NCBI GenBank assembly: GCA_009801085.1
Contig: VNWV01000004.1
Span: 124,001 to 188,000, forward strand
Direction: 5' to 3'
Source: Lasiodiplodia sp. COLG20
Taxonomy: Eukaryota; Ascomycota; Dothideomycetes; Botryosphaeriales; Botryosphaeriaceae
Length of the DNA: 64,000 nt
Every line of letters starts with the position of its first letter. Within the stretch, counting starts at the first letter, position 1. Below, piece after piece: positions 32,011 through 45,487 of the stretch. Made by a program: the position numbers and the translations under genes. The notes below the pieces were generated by a model. It worked only from the letters and a program-made list of their open reading frames with translations, was not told the origin of the DNA and ran no database searches.

Positions 32011-35000
32011 TGAGTTGACATGTGTAAGGAATGAGACGGGCCTCCGGGTTGAGCGCTCTGGTTTGATCTAACGGTTCTGCGGTGGGGATGAGGGAGCTGA
32101 TGTTTTGGCGATGTATACTACTTCTTCTTCTTCTTCTTCTTTTTTTTTTATTTTTTTTATTGTTTTCCCTCCTGCAACTTTTAGCGATCCATAGCGATCT
32201 GCATTTTGTTTTTATTTTGCGCATAGCGTTCTAGAGCATTTAGATTGCTTCAGTAGCATAGTACTACAAGTGGACTTTGCGGAATCTTTCTGTTTGCTAA
32301 ATGAAGTCAACGTGTGATCCGTTCAAACAATACTTGCAAGTGAATCACTCACAGATGTTGATGGTCGAGCTTAATGGAAATAGTCTTTTGATGGAGAAAC
32401 CGCTGTATGTGTTTTTTTTTTTTTAGGTAACATGATGATGTCGTTCGAAATTGTGGTTAAGAAAACCATGGCTAAACTAGGGAGAATTTGGTTTCAGGTG
32501 ACTATTCTTTAAAATAATATTATGTATTCTGCCGGAGCATCCCAGTACTTTAATGGAATTTAGTCTTCTTAACCTTTTTTCTCCAGAGTTTTCACCTCCC
32601 GAGGGACGGGTAGTTAAAATCAAGCTCTGGAGTGGTCTATGCACCACCGATTTGCCGGGTGGAAGTACCGGTAAGAGTTTGTTTGGACTCCAGGTGGTGC
32701 GGTGATGTCTTTTGAGGAAGGCTATGAGTCGACTCTTGACCGGTGTGCTTTTGATCAGATGATTCAAACAGATGGGTCCGGCTTTTCCGTAGGGCGCCCG
32801 ATATTTTTACTGCAATAGGTGCTGTAGATGAATTGAAATGTGGTTAAGGGAGACTCATCGGCCTCCGCCGGCCTTGCGTAAAGACTTCGAGAGGAGGCCC
32901 TCTTTGAGAAGCTTCACCTCACTCTGACATTTTACTCTGCGGATACTCTTGCAGACTTTGCTGAAAGTTTTCATTTTGCAGGACACCTGGCTCGCCCACG
33001 CCTCCCCCGAAACCGCGCGTTGTCCGCAGGGCCGGTCTCCCGGTGTCACAAATCCATTCCTACCGGAACGAAGCGGCGCATCAGACAGCAGCCGTCCATC
33101 CGCAACATCTTCCGGCTCAAGTCAAGTGAGGCTGTATCATCCTCAAACCTCGAGCCTGACCGCGGAAGCGGTTGACCAACCTCCTCCAACGCCAAAAGCC
33201 CCCCCCGCAACGGCCGCTTAGAGCCTCGTGCGGGGTCAATCGAGATTGTAAAACATCCCAACGCGCACTGTATGATCGGCGCAGATGCGACAGACAGATC
33301 GAAACGCTGGCTATCTGGTTCTGACTCGCTCTGCCTGATCAACACGCCGGGGGGCCATGCAAGTCGCGGGCATGCGCGAGACTCGGCATCGCAGCTCTCG
33401 AGATGCCGAAATCGCATGCAAGGTTGTCGGCCTTGCGTTGGGTTGGGAAGCGGTCAAGTGCCTGATCCATGGACGTGGGCGACTGCAGGCTGATGTCGGA
33501 TTACATGCGTGCTCGAGGCGCCGTCTTTGCTTGACCGCTTAGCGCGCTGTTCTTTTTCTCTTCACCGGTTGCATGGCGAACGCGTATACAACGACTGTGG
33601 TGTGGCATCATCTGCTGCGGTGTATCTTGATCCAGGAGCCCGGAAGAAGAGCACCAACACCATTTCTATCCATTCGACCAAACAGCCAACCGGGACATCG
33701 GGTCGGATATTGCTGCAGATCTCTTCGGGCGCTGATACAAGGAGCCCGTGATCCCTTTTCGTTTCTTTTCTTCCTGCATCATCGGGTCGGAAGCGAAAAG
33801 GTGACGATGCCCTCGCGAAGTGTGACCAAGCTTTTTTTTTTTCTTTCCCTCGTCTATTTTCAGCGCACGTCGCACCGCTGATCACGAACGAGTGATATGA
33901 GCTTCCCGGAGATTTAAGGGAACATGGGGGGACCCATACCGTGTAACACTTTCCGCGTTGCATGACATGTCGCCCTGTCAATACTCAGCTTCCCCCACGT
34001 TGACCTATAATATAATAGAGTTTTTCGGTTGCTGCATCCGGCTGTTTCCGTCGACATGTCACCCGAATCAGTCCTTTTGCTCTTTCGCTTTGCCTTGGCG
34101 AACAATCGTGCAGCCGGGGCAGCAAAAGTTGAGGGGAACACAAAACAACGACGGCTTGTGCCGCGAAACGCGCCATCACGTGTCAGTCCGCAAAGTCGGT
34201 TGTGAAAGCCTCCTCGAACAAACTACTTTGGTGAACTTTAGCCGGCCATACGTATGGCAATAAGCTGGCTCCGGCAATAATAATGGACGGAGCGGAACTC
34301 GTCAGCTTAGCGCTGTCGTAGCACGTTGACTTGACTTGGAAAATAGCCTTTCTTCGGGTTGACCACCGGGAACAAACGCGCGCAAAAAGGAAGTGAACGA
34401 ATCCTTGTGAAGAAAAGGATGACAGCAGCCTATCGATAGAACGGCACGCATTATAGGACGGGTGGGCTTCGGAAGGGCGGGGCGAATGAGCGGAAAGGGG
34501 TAAGCGTCTGTGTTGCTCGACTGTCGGTGACTTGCGTCCCCACGTCTCATAGCTGACTGCCAATATAGGTAAGGCATGCGTGTTTCAGTTCATGCAGCCT
34601 GAGGCATGCAGGCAGTCAGGCAGCGGAGCCCGCTGTAGACGTTATTTTTGCAAGCCTCGAATCCTTACCGTGAACCCTTTTTTTTTTCTTCTCGGTCTGC
34701 TCGCCGCCACCGAACACTGCCACCACTACCTCTCCCCTAAAGGTGCAATCGGGCCATATAATTCGGCCGGGCAAGGAGACAGACAGAAAAGAGGGGGAGT
34801 ACCATTGCACGGAAAGTCCGCTAACACCGATAGTGGCTTTTCTCGGCGCGGCTCACCTGCGGGCCTCGTGTGCGTCTCGCACTGCGCCGCGCAAAAACCA
34901 CGTGGGGGAGCTGGTAAGCTTGACGCCTGTGGCTTGCTTTGCGGAAAAAAAGAAATTCAAGAGCGGCGAAGGAATGCACGGCCTGACGGCAGGCCGCCAC

Positions 35001-36260
35001 GTGGGAGAGCACAGAGATGGTTCGACTTGCAAACTACCTGACTCGAGCAAGGTGCGGCGGCGGAGCGTGCTCCTCGGCAGCTTGGCGAGCGAGTGTCGAT
35101 CGCTGTTTACTGTGTATTGCGAAAGGGTGGCTGTTCAGCAGAGGGCTGTGGCGGGCGGGCGTTGAAGAAAACACCGCCTCCCCTGACGCAGATAAGTGAG
35201 ATGCTCGTGGAGAGAGCAGGCATCATTAATTATTTCATTCGCCTGCGCGCACAGGGAAGATCTCCCGAACCGTCGATCCGGCTAGAGCCTAGCTCTTGGG
35301 CGCGAATGAACAAACGGGGGCGCTGGGCCTTGCGCAACGCCAATTCGCTAGCCTGGCTGCGCCCAGGTGGAACCGAGGGCGTCGTTCGTCGTTGTCGTTG
35401 TCGTCGTGGGCGGCGTGGCTGGCTGTCGGACTGCTAGGGGGCGCCGGTCACGATGCCATGCAGAAGCAGTTTCAGCAGTCGTGCGCGCGTCACAGGTTGA
35501 TGGGGCTTGCTGCTGTGCCGCACACAGGCGCGCCGGGGGGTCATCGGTACCTCGAGACATTTGCTCCAGCACCACCAGCCTGTTCCTAGCCGTGATAATC
35601 TGAGCTAGGTGAAGTTACTAGCTTAGCTGCCGCCGCTTGGGAGGGCCAGGCGTCCCGCCGTGCTACGCGTAGGTACTCAGGAGGTGCCGATTAGAAAAAA
35701 AATAATGGGAGAGCTCCCCGTGTCGCCGCATTATTTGGTGAAGGCCGCCGTCGACGACAGCCATTCCTTCTCGTCCGTTATCTGCTGTGAACTGCCCCGG
35801 CGCGCGTGCGGCATCCCTGTCCCTGCACGTTGCCCTGAGTGTCGCGACCCACCACGCCGCTTGGACCGCCTGGTTCTTAGCCATCCGGGATACCGATCGA
35901 CGCGGGGAGCGGCAGCACCCCCCTCGAGCCCTGAGCCCTTGAGCAGAGGCCCGACCTTGTCCCCCCCGAGTCCGCTTCCCCTACAGCAGCCTGCGAGTCG
36001 CAAAGTTGTCGAGCTGCAGCGCGCCCCTCCCAGAGCCATGCGAGCATAGCCGACCCGAACCTTCACAAAATCCCCGCCCAAGTCGCTCGCTTCGTCCCGT
36101 TCGTTACGCTCGCTCGGCCCCTGTCCCCATCTCACAGGCACCTGTGCGACCGCCACCAGTGAGAGCCGACACCACCAGCCCTGTCGGCATTTGAGCCGCC
36201 ATTAATATTCCCATTCGTCTCTCCCTTGCAACAACCGCATTCCTTCCCCCCCACCGCGGA
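32011..36260. other. Long intergenic region, 4.25 kb
   Basis: Contains CTT/T-rich low complexity at 32118-32160, further T runs (32411, 33833, 34679) and GC-rich stretches at 33.2-33.5 and 34.8-36.2 kb. Open frames overlap on both strands, have no domain signature and many start at non-ATG codons. The last several hundred bases, pyrimidine-rich near 36040-36260, are probably promoter and leader of the next gene. Confidence 0.5.
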
Positions 36261-39200
36261 ATGCATCGCCTGCCGCGACAGCAGGAAGACGGCGCGCTCG
36301 CCTCGCCGCGCTCCAGTCGCGCCCCGAGCATCAGCAGCGATCACCTGTCCACCGCCGGTTCCACAAGCACCGTCGCCGCCGTCTACGTGCCCGCCTCCGC
36401 CTTCCAGCCGCCGCCCGCCTACGTCGCCGTATCCGCCGCGTCGCAAATCGTCACCGACCACCAGAATGCGACCCTGCTCGACCAATTGACCAAGGAGGAG
36501 GCCGATAATGTGCCCGCCGAGAGCGCGCTCTTTTCCGAGCAAGCCCTGGCCCTTCTCAATGGCTTCCTCGACTCGCTGCTCTTCTCCGTCCTGGCCACCG
36601 GCCGGTCGCGCTCGCTCATGGCCATCCGCCCCGCCGTGCAGGAGGTCCTGAAGCCCAAGCTTGCGCGCGAGGCTCTCAAGGCCGCCGACGAGGAGCTGGC
36701 TGGCCTCATGGCCGACGAGGAGGAAGACGAGGAGATTCCCAATGGCCAGGGCGAGAAGTGGAGCCTGGAGGCTGTCTTCAAGCGCACGCGCCTGCGCATA
36801 ATGGTGTACACGCGCCTCGGCGAGCTCGAGGACGAGGACGAGGAGCGCTTCCTCGACGAAGATGAAGTGTACGCCGAGGACGAGGCTGCCAGGGAGGCCG
36901 GTCTGGTCTCTTGGGCTGCTGCCATTTTCCTTACCTCTGTCATCGAGTACATCGCTGAGCAGACCCTCATTGTGGCTGGTCAAGCTGCTTTCAAACGCGT
37001 GCGCGCAAAGCGGAAGAGGTCCGTCCAGCAGGGTGTGACCGACGAGGATGAGCTGGAAGAGCTGGAGCGCGTCATCGTGAACGACTTCGACATGGAGAAG
37101 GTCGCCCTGAACTCGGCGCTCGGCCGCCTTTGGCGGACATGGAAGAAGACGAACCGTGCACCCATCACCCCCATCTCTGCTGCTGGCCGCTCGCCATTCA
37201 GCCGCTCCTTCTCCTTCAGCAGCGGCCACCGCAGGTACAGCACTGGCAACGCGCACGATGCCCCCAGCGCGGCTGCCCTTGAGGAGGTGCCTGAGGTCGA
37301 GTACTCTGAGCGCGATATCGCGTCGAACATCCCGCTTCCAATTGGGGAGAATGACGTTGCTGAAATCGAGGTTCCCGGCCTCGCCAAGACGTATGAGGAG
37401 GTTGAGGAGGTGGTCGACGAGAGCGCGTCCCTGATGCCGCCGCCCACTAAGAAGCAGCGCCCAATGAGCTGGCTCGCTGCTCCGGGGTCAGGCCGTCACC
37501 TGATTCGTTCTCGTTCCAACTCGATGCCTTCGATCAAGCAGTTGGCGGAGAGGCAGGCGTCGATGAGCAGTGAAGAGCCGCCTTCTGAGACACCCCCTTT
37601 CCACACGCCGGTTGAAACTTTCCACCAGCGCGAGGATTATATCGCTGAGGGTAACAAAGTCGCCGAGACAAAGCGGAAAAGCCAGGCGAACTCGGCGAGG
37701 TTTTCGACCGATCAACTCGATGAAGTGTCGTCGGTCATTGCTGAGACTGGATCCCTTCCCGGGGCCGCGTCGCCTCCTCCTGCTCCCCCGATCAACCGCC
37801 GGAGCATACTGAGAGATCGTTCTCCCAAGCCTCTGCAGCTTGGAAGGGATATTCTTGTCACTGCAAAGCCTGCGGGTGCGTTTACCCCGTCGTGTGCAGT
37901 GGTTGTTTTTCAGCATGCTAACCGAATCCAGATTCGCCCCGTGGCAACAAGCAGCCCGTCGAGAGCAAAGTCGAAATCAAGCCGAAGAAGTCGAGGTCGA
38001 ACTCACCGGTGAGAGGAAATAAGGAGCTCAAGATTAAAACGTCGAACGAGGCTATCGGGGTGGCAAGGACGACGGATGTTGCCAAGACCGCCCCTTCGTC
38101 GCCCCTTCCTGCAGTCAATGAAGCCCCGCAAGAAAAGAAGCGAGCCAACCGCCTCTCCGTCTTCCCTCCGCCCGCAAAGATGAATCAAGTCATCATCCCT
38201 GCCATGGGATCGCCCTTTGCGAGAGAGAAGACGCCCAGTGGTACTCCAACTCGGGCGGACTTTGCCTACGAAGAGCCTCAGCCTGTCCCCAACTCCAAGC
38301 AATCACCTATTGAACTAGGCAAAGACATCGAAAACCACCGTATGAGCAGAGCGCTTCGCTCGCAGACTGTCTCTACCCAAGCATCCCAGACGATTCCTCA
38401 AGGCCCGCCCTCGATTTCGGCTCTTTCCTCCCAGACTCGGGATAGTTCTACCTCGCGAAGGTCCCACGAAAGCTTTAGAGGTAGGACTGAATACGGGGTG
38501 GAGCGTGCCGGCCTCCAGCGGGTGTCGTCGATCTCCTCGGCTGGAACCTCCATTCTCCATACGTCACGCGGCTCTGAGTCTAGCATTCCTAACCGGTACC
38601 CAGTTAATTCGAGGAAGTCGGAAGACGACCGTGCGCGGGACTTCGACGCGGCGATTGCGCAAAACGACACGGTCTACTACACGCTCACCCCGGAACGCAT
38701 GCGGGAGGTAAGTAAGGAGCGCGAGATGAACGCCAGAGCCGAGGCTGAGGCCCGAGACCAGTCTTCGCACGCGAGATCTGCGACCGCGACTCAGGTTTCA
38801 GTCTTCCCACGTGTGCCCCACAGTGGATCCGGCTCGAGCTCGAGCCCACAGTTGCAGCGTTCCAACACCTCTTCGCGGGGCTCGTTGAGTAGTAAGCATG
38901 GGAAGAGCACAATTTCCGACGATTCTGCGAAGGAAGCGAAGGCAGCGCGGCCCACCCCTATTAATCAAGGTGGAAACATCTACACGCGCAACAAGTATAT
39001 GCCCCGAGAGCCGAGGGTACAAACTGACCCGACCTTTGATCTTCGGGATTTCCTCATCTCGACCACCCCTTCGAGCAACAACAAGCCCATCGCCCCTCTC
39101 GACCCCAGTGCTTTCTCCCACAGCGCAGATAACAGCCCAGCCACCGCTACCACAACTCCTACTTCCAGAGGATTCTTGCACAAGACTGGTTCTCGATCTG

Positions 39201-40327
39201 CCAAGAACTCCATCAGCGAGGGTTCGTCTCTTTCACTTCCAAACCGCAAGAAACTGGAGGCCCGTAGCCCGGCCGGTCCAGTTCACGTCGACAACGACCT
39301 TATTGATTTGATACGTCAAGGCCCGCCTGGTTCAGACCACCGCATCCCCCGCACCGTAGCGCCCTTCCGCGACACGATGGATTCCGAGCAGATGGAACTC
39401 TACTCGACGACCATTGCGCCCTCCCTCCACTCCCAGACCACGACCAACTCCCGCAGTGGCCTACTCTCCCATGGCAACAGCGTTCACCCGGCTTGGAGCA
39501 ATGAGCCTTCGTCGCTGAGCGGCAGCATGTCCGACGCGCCAATGATCACGAAGAACAGGCCCAAAAAGCGCATCGACCCATACGCCATCCCAGACGACGA
39601 CGAGCTGGAGGAAGAGTTCGGCGAGGAAGACGAGGACGAGCTGACGGCGCTGCCGGGTAGCACCGGCGGGCCCGTGTCGACGCCACCGAGTGGTCTCGTG
39701 CGCGCGAGCGAGGAAAGCTCAGCCCACCACCCAGACTCGGGTCATTCGAGGCAGAAGGCTAAGACCGCCACCTCGGACCTGGCAGATTTCCTGTCGAACG
39801 AGCCGCCCACCCGCGCCGTCACCGACGCGCCCGTCCAGCCTTTCATGCTCTCCGAGTCGACGATGAAGGCCATCAAGAACGGCGGTTCCGCCACGGCCGC
39901 TTCGGCCAACGGCATCCGCGCTGCGTCGTCGCACAGCAAGACGTCGTCGATGGGCGCGGGCGGCATCGGCCTCCCCGGCTCCTACAACAACGGCTACGTC
40001 ACCACCATCAGCGGTGGCCACGGCAACCACCGCCTCGGCTCGTCGGCGTCGAACGGCAGCTTTGGCGGCAGCAGCAACGGCCTCGCTAAGCGCAGCAACA
40101 CGCTCCGCTCGGCGTCGGGCGGCGCGAGGGGCGCGCGAATGGGCGCGGGCAACGACGAAGAGCGAGGCGGCTTGAGCGAGATGGCGGATTTCCTCAAGAA
40201 CTCCGGCCCCCCGCCTAGCTGGGAGGAGAAGCCGTTGCCCTTCGTCAAGTTCGATAAGGATGGCAATCCGATCGAGCCTGGGCAGAAGGAGAAGAGTAGG
40301 GGTATTTCGAGGTTTTGGAAGAGGTGA
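36261..40327 (+). CDS. Large fungal protein with histone-fold-like N-terminus, 1336 aa
   Basis: Conserved-looking protein of unknown function in two exons, 36261-37875 and 37932-40327 (56-nt intron, GTGCGT donor, junction codon Asp). About residues 90-112 (LFSEQALALLNGFLDSLLF) resemble the central H2B helix. About residues 218-245 (AAIFLTSVIEYIAEQTLIVA) resemble the central H2A helix, with an acidic linker and RLRIMVYTRLGELEDEDEER between. The rest is long, Ser/Pro-rich and probably disordered. Near the C-terminus a short motif recurs: FDLRDFLISTTP, DLIDLIRQGPPG, DLADFLSNEPPT and EMADFLKNSGPPPSW. The protein ends in a basic aromatic tail (ISRFWKR). A chromatin or scaffold role is inference from the fold-like segments only. 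Confidence 0.8.
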
Positions 40328-43300
40328 TGTGATGATGATGTGATCGAAAGAGAGCGGTGATGTGTGAGGTATAGTAGAGTGGTGTGGAAAAAGCTAGAGA
40401 GTTTTGATTGGTGACTGACCTCCACCTGGTACATGGTCTGGAGCATAGGGGTTTGGCCATCGCCGCTTTTTCTTATTTCCTTTTTGGTTTCCTATGTGTC
40501 TTGGTCCGGATCCTCGATCTCCTAGTTTTTTTTCCTTGTCTCGTCTTCATTGCTTGGCGCACGTTGCTACGCTATACACACAAGCATCGTCACGTCTTTT
40601 TTTTTTTTACACGTTTCTGCATGCCCGCTTAAGAAAAGATTTTCTTTGGGGGATATACTGACTTTACGTTTTTCTTTCTTGAACTGTCTCTACTTGTTCA
40701 GGTTATTCCTATATGGTTCTGGAATCATTTTTTACCTTTTTTGCGTTTTTGATATCCATTTTAGGATCCAGATACCCCACCCTCATAACAACGGAGTACA
40801 ACAAAAATGTAGCCCCGCACCCAAAGTTTTTTTTTTCTTTGTTTCCTTTTTGAAAGTAAAGTATAGGGTGTGAAAATGGATGGAAGGGGCAAAGGGAAAA
40901 CTTATTTCTTAGTTCGCGTTTAGGAATGCTATCGATATGCGGTTTTCCTGACTGTGGAAAGCAAATACGTACAGCTGTCTTCTGCTTATTTGATGTGCCT
41001 GTGCGCTGCGTGATTAGTGGAGAGGATTGGGGTTGCAGGTTGTTGTGTACTTGACGCTTGCGATGGTTGCGAGGTGTTGATGCGCTTGCGGACTGTGGGT
41101 CGTTGGTGATGAGCTTCATGGTGAAATGATGAAGGTCTTCATGTCTTTTACTTAGGCGGTGGTGGTGGTAGTGTGTGAGAGAGACTTGCTAGAGAGTGGA
41201 ACACCGGAGCGGACGGTAGACAAGTGAAAGCGACCATTTTTCCGGAGGAGTCTTGTTTCTGTACCTGGGACTTCAAGCCTCTGCCTGGTGGTGTGCGATG
41301 GGAGAGCACCATGCGGCGACGGACCTCCTAATTTATAGCTGTCAATGATGGAAGAATTTGGTTTTGGCAACGTGGTCAACCGCACCACGTGTGACTCAGT
41401 ATATCAGGTGGCAGGTGGGCGTCGAGGGAGTGCCGGAGGCCGCTGATATAAAAACGCTCCCTCGTAGACCCACCGAGTAACACTGCAGTGAGCTACTGAT
41501 GTCTCCGGTGAAACCATGGGGAAGCCGGTTCTGCAACTGGCGCTGTCGCGCGCGTTTGGCCTTCTCGGCCTCCTCTTGTCCGCACTTCTGCCTCCTTTGC
41601 TTCATACTCAGCTTACCCACCACGAAAGCTCCGAACCTACCTTCAAATTAATCATCCGCTGCTCTTGAGCATCGATGAATAACGGAGATCACCATCGTTT
41701 TCTACTGATGCTGCGGACCACCAGGTGCAGCGGACTGAACGCACCTCGTGCGCGCACGTACGCTTTCTCCCGACACGCCCCCCGACGAAGTCGGGTATTC
41801 GTTGTAAATCCTCGCCGAAGCGAACGACACACGCACGACAGTGAGGAATTTGCTACCTGTAAGCCTCTGCCCGAACAGCAGAGGCAGGCCAGTAAGTTCC
41901 TCTGGTGTGGTGCCGTCGCTGGCGAGGGAAGTGGTGCATATGTCGATTCGGGGCTGGAAGGGCAGCGGAGAGGAGCCTTTTATACGCAGTCAGGATTGGC
42001 AGTGGTTGGAGATGCACGGGTTCGTGGAGGGTGGCAGCTGCGCGCACGGTTGGAAGATGAGGCAGATGAGTGGGTGATAGCGTAGGCGCGTGGACAGATG
42101 ATGCAGATTCATGCCGCATGTCAGGGTCAGGAGTGAGTTCGTGGGTCAAGAGACTGCTGCCATTTTCTTGCTTTTCAGCACGTGCTGTGTGGGGGAGTTG
42201 GTGTGTTTGCGATTTGGGCGGCTATGAAGCTAGCACAGGATTAGTTGTTTCGTTGAGCGTTTGCAACTTCTTCCTGGAGATCTTGCTTGCAGTTGGTGAG
42301 CTATCAGGTCTTTTGTTGAATGTTGCCATCAATGAGGCCATTGTGCGTTGCGGGTGAAGCTTGACACGACTTGAAGTTGAGTGAGAATGAAAACTTATTG
42401 TACTTTTAATTAAATCTAAGTGGCAAAACCCTAACGGACAGTGCCATGAATTCCTAATGAAGTGAAGGTGTATAGATTATTTTTATGGACCCGGCAAATA
42501 CTCTGCCGCGCATTACCGTGTCGGTTGTGATCGAATTCACCAGATATCTCAGTGAGAACATTATCCTGTGAGCTCTACAAGAGAGAATAGTACCTACCAT
42601 TCGACGTAGGTCAAAGTTGAAGATCGATGGTTTTTTTGCTTTTCTTCACCCCCTGAGTTGAAGCCAGATACTCACTCCAACGCGAATACGGGCTCGAAAA
42701 TCTTACAAATACATCAATCAATTAGCATGGCGAAAACGATTACTTAATTGCATAGTACACAGTACCTCCTGCAAGACAGGCGGGAAGAGGGATTCTTTTG
42801 TAATCCACTATACCGTGACATCCTCCGAGTATCCATCCATCTCGGACATCGTCCTTTTCCATACATCCTCTTCACTTCCCAGATACATACCCATGAACAT
42901 ACAACAGAAATAGAAAGGTATCAGACCTAACCCTCATCATACCATCACTACACACCTGACAGTCGACGACATTTCCAATCTCCAATCTCTGGCAGGGAAA
43001 CACAAAGCTCAAATTGATATCTCGCGCAGCCCGGGTAGTCTTGTTGCTTGACCACACCCGATAAGGACCTTGCCACCCAAAAGAGGAGAAGGAGGCCAAA
43101 GGACACAAAAACAATGAGAGGTAGAGAGGTATGGAAGTAATGAAAGGGCAGACAAAAGGGGAAAGAACCAAATATCCACCAGCTCCGGCAAACGCGATGT
43201 GAAAAAAGAATCAAGGACCACCGACCCCCCAACCGTCTCTCTAACCGCTTCCGATTATCCAACCCAGATGAAAAATAAAAGGAACCCCACTCATCCATCC

Positions 43301-43451
43301 CTGAACCCCCCCTATTTTTTTCCACACTACCCTGTTTACTAATCATGACGTTTATCCCAAGCACCCGCCCGCCAGTTCCTTATGTCGTACCATGAAACAC
43401 GTTAAAAAGCCCTGCATAGCAGCCAAGTCGTTGTCAAACTGTATCCCTCAC
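40328..43451. other. Intergenic region, 3.1 kb
   Basis: 3' side of the large protein and 3' side of the calponin-domain gene. It is T-rich at 40478-40860 (likely 3' UTR), then of mixed composition. Short open frames at 41152-41623 (minus) and 41675-42085 (plus) lack any domain and mostly start at non-ATG codons. I support no gene. Confidence 0.5.
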
Positions 43452-45487
43452 TTAAGGCCTGGGACGCGGCCCGATGATCTGCCGCCGTCCACCGAACCCG
43501 ATGCCATTTCCCACCCTGTTCTGGTTATCGCCGCCGGTGAAGCCGTATTGGTTGACGTCCCAGCTCTGGCCGGGCTTGCTGCCGGCCGTCTCGTCGCGCG
43601 GCGTCTCCTTCAAGTGCTTTTGGCCCTCCTCCCACTCCTTCTGCCGCTGGCGCTCCCGCTCCATCTCGCGCTCCAAGAGCGACTTGCTGGCCCAGCCGCC
43701 GGCCTTGGTCTTCTGCTGGGATGCGGCACGGCGGTCGTCCTCGGCGGCGCGCTCTGCAGCGGAGCTGAAGCCGATCTCGGAGGCGACCGTGTGCTTCCTT
43801 GGAGGTGGCGAGAGGGGAGCGGGGTTGGACGCGAGGAACCGGTCGGTGCGATTTGATGACGGAGTCGGCGGCGAGACGGGCGACTTCTTGGCGGAGACGT
43901 AATCTGCAGGGTTAGGGAGAGGCCGGGGCGAGGTGGGCGGAGGAGAGACGGTGGCGGGATCCGGGAGCGGACGCGCGGGGAGAGCTGGAGCTGTACGGTT
44001 ATGTTCATCCCACTGTTGACGGAGGTATTCGCGCTCGTCGCCTGCCCATGACACATTACTTTCAGGGGGAGAAGGAGGACGTGCCGAACCGGGACGAGAT
44101 CCGTGGATGCGTTCCTCGCGCTCGCGCTGATATTGACGTTCCCGTTCCTTGGCTTCGGCCAGCTGTCTCTCGAGTTCGGCGACGCGCTGTCGTTCGGCCT
44201 CGAGTTCCGGATCGTTGCGGCTGACTTGTCGGCTACGGGGCTTAAAACTTTGTTCGGCTTGGTACTGGCTTAGGAACTGGCCTCGGAGCCTAGCGTCGCT
44301 GGTAGCCCTGGTGTGCTGTGTCTCCTTTTCCAGTTGCTCTTCAGCCTCTCGTTCTGCGCGTAGCCTGGCCTCTTCGTCGGCCTTCCACTTACGCTCCTGC
44401 TCCTCCCACTCACGTTTTTGTTGTTCGACCTTCAGCTTCTCCTGCTCCCGTTGCTTGCGGGTCTCTGCTTCCCACCGACGCTCCTCTTCGGCCTGGACCC
44501 GGCGTTCCTCTGCCTTCCGTTGCGCATCCGCCTCTTCCGCCTGGATGCGCTTGCGCTCGGCTTCTGCTTCCTGCTCTTTGCGCTTGCGCTCCTTTTCCGC
44601 AACTCCGGGGACGTGAGGCGCTGCCGTAGTGATCTGCCTTCTCGCGCCGTAAACTACACCTTGGTTGCCTGCGTTCGCGCCACCCATGTAACCTATATCA
44701 AACACGGTTAGCTTTCATCAACTATTCACTGCTGCGATACTGACCGTATTGTGCAATGTTCCATGCTGGCGAGGTCACGCGCTCGTCGTTCCTCTTACTC
44801 CAGCTGCTGACCGGGCCGGGCGACTTGGTGCCACTCGACGAGTTGGAACCGCCGGTCCCCGAGGGGCTCAGGGCTCTCAAAGGTGGGGGCCTGTTGGATC
44901 CGCTCCCAGTGCTGGCGTTGCTCAGCCCCCTATCGCGACCAGGCAGACCCGGCGACAGGCTGCCGTTGGCCTTCTTGGGGCCGATGCACGTGGGGAACTT
45001 AGCTGGGTCGAGGGAGTGCGCAACGCGACTGAACGCTCCCAAGCATTGTAGGACTTGCGCCGGGTCCTTCTTCTCGAACAGGTCGACGGTCAGGAAGCGG
45101 TCGTGGGCGGGCAGCGAGATGGGCTCCTTCTCGCAAGTCTTGAGGAAGTGCGAAATGTTCTCCATCTGCATAAACGGCATTGCGGACTTCTTGAACTTGA
45201 TGCCCGGCGGCGGCAGGGCGAGGCTGGCAAGTCTGGGCGCAAAGATATGTGTCAGCCTAGAGTTGCGCGCGAGAATGCGCCGGAGAGCGCGGCGGGCGCG
45301 GGAGGGAAAGTACGTACTGGCAGAGGATGGTGCCGTCTTTCAGGGCGTCCATGAGGTCGCCCGGCGGCAGTTTCTGGCCCAGGGTGTCTTCAATCCATTT
45401 GGTTGTCTCATTGACGGCGGCGGGGTCCTTCGCCTTCTGCATGCGCAGACGGCGCATATCCTGGTCGAGACTGCTGACACTGGCCAT
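43452..45487 (-). CDS. Calponin-homology actin-binding protein with coiled coil, 632 aa
   Basis: Transgelin/calponin-like protein predicted to bind and bundle F-actin. Exons (minus) are 45487-45318, 45232-44745 and 44692-43452. The N-terminal single CH domain (about residues 20-140) is clear: ETTKWIEDTLGQKLPPGDLMDALKDGTILC, then LASLALPPPGIKFK, MENISHFLKTCE, LFEKKDPAQVLQCLGAFSR. A calponin-type actin-binding repeat follows near residue 220 (IAQYGYMGGANAGNQGVVYG) and a second one closes the protein (YGFTGGDNQNRVGNGIGFGG). Between them is a long Glu/Arg/Lys coiled coil and a Pro-rich region. Yeast Scp1 is only 200 aa; this longer architecture is the filamentous form. It is divergent from NDUFAF2 (620 bp). 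Confidence 0.9.

Noticed and set aside
35606..35626. AGGTGAAGTTACTAGCTTA, similar to an arm of the palindrome element
   Set aside because: No CGTCCGGACG and no inverted partner nearby; too short to call a copy.
41152..42085. Minus-strand frames 41152-41388 and 41396-41623 and the plus-strand frame 41675-42085
   Set aside because: Minus-strand frames begin at non-ATG codons. None shows a domain, and I found no splice pattern that joins them into a plausible product.
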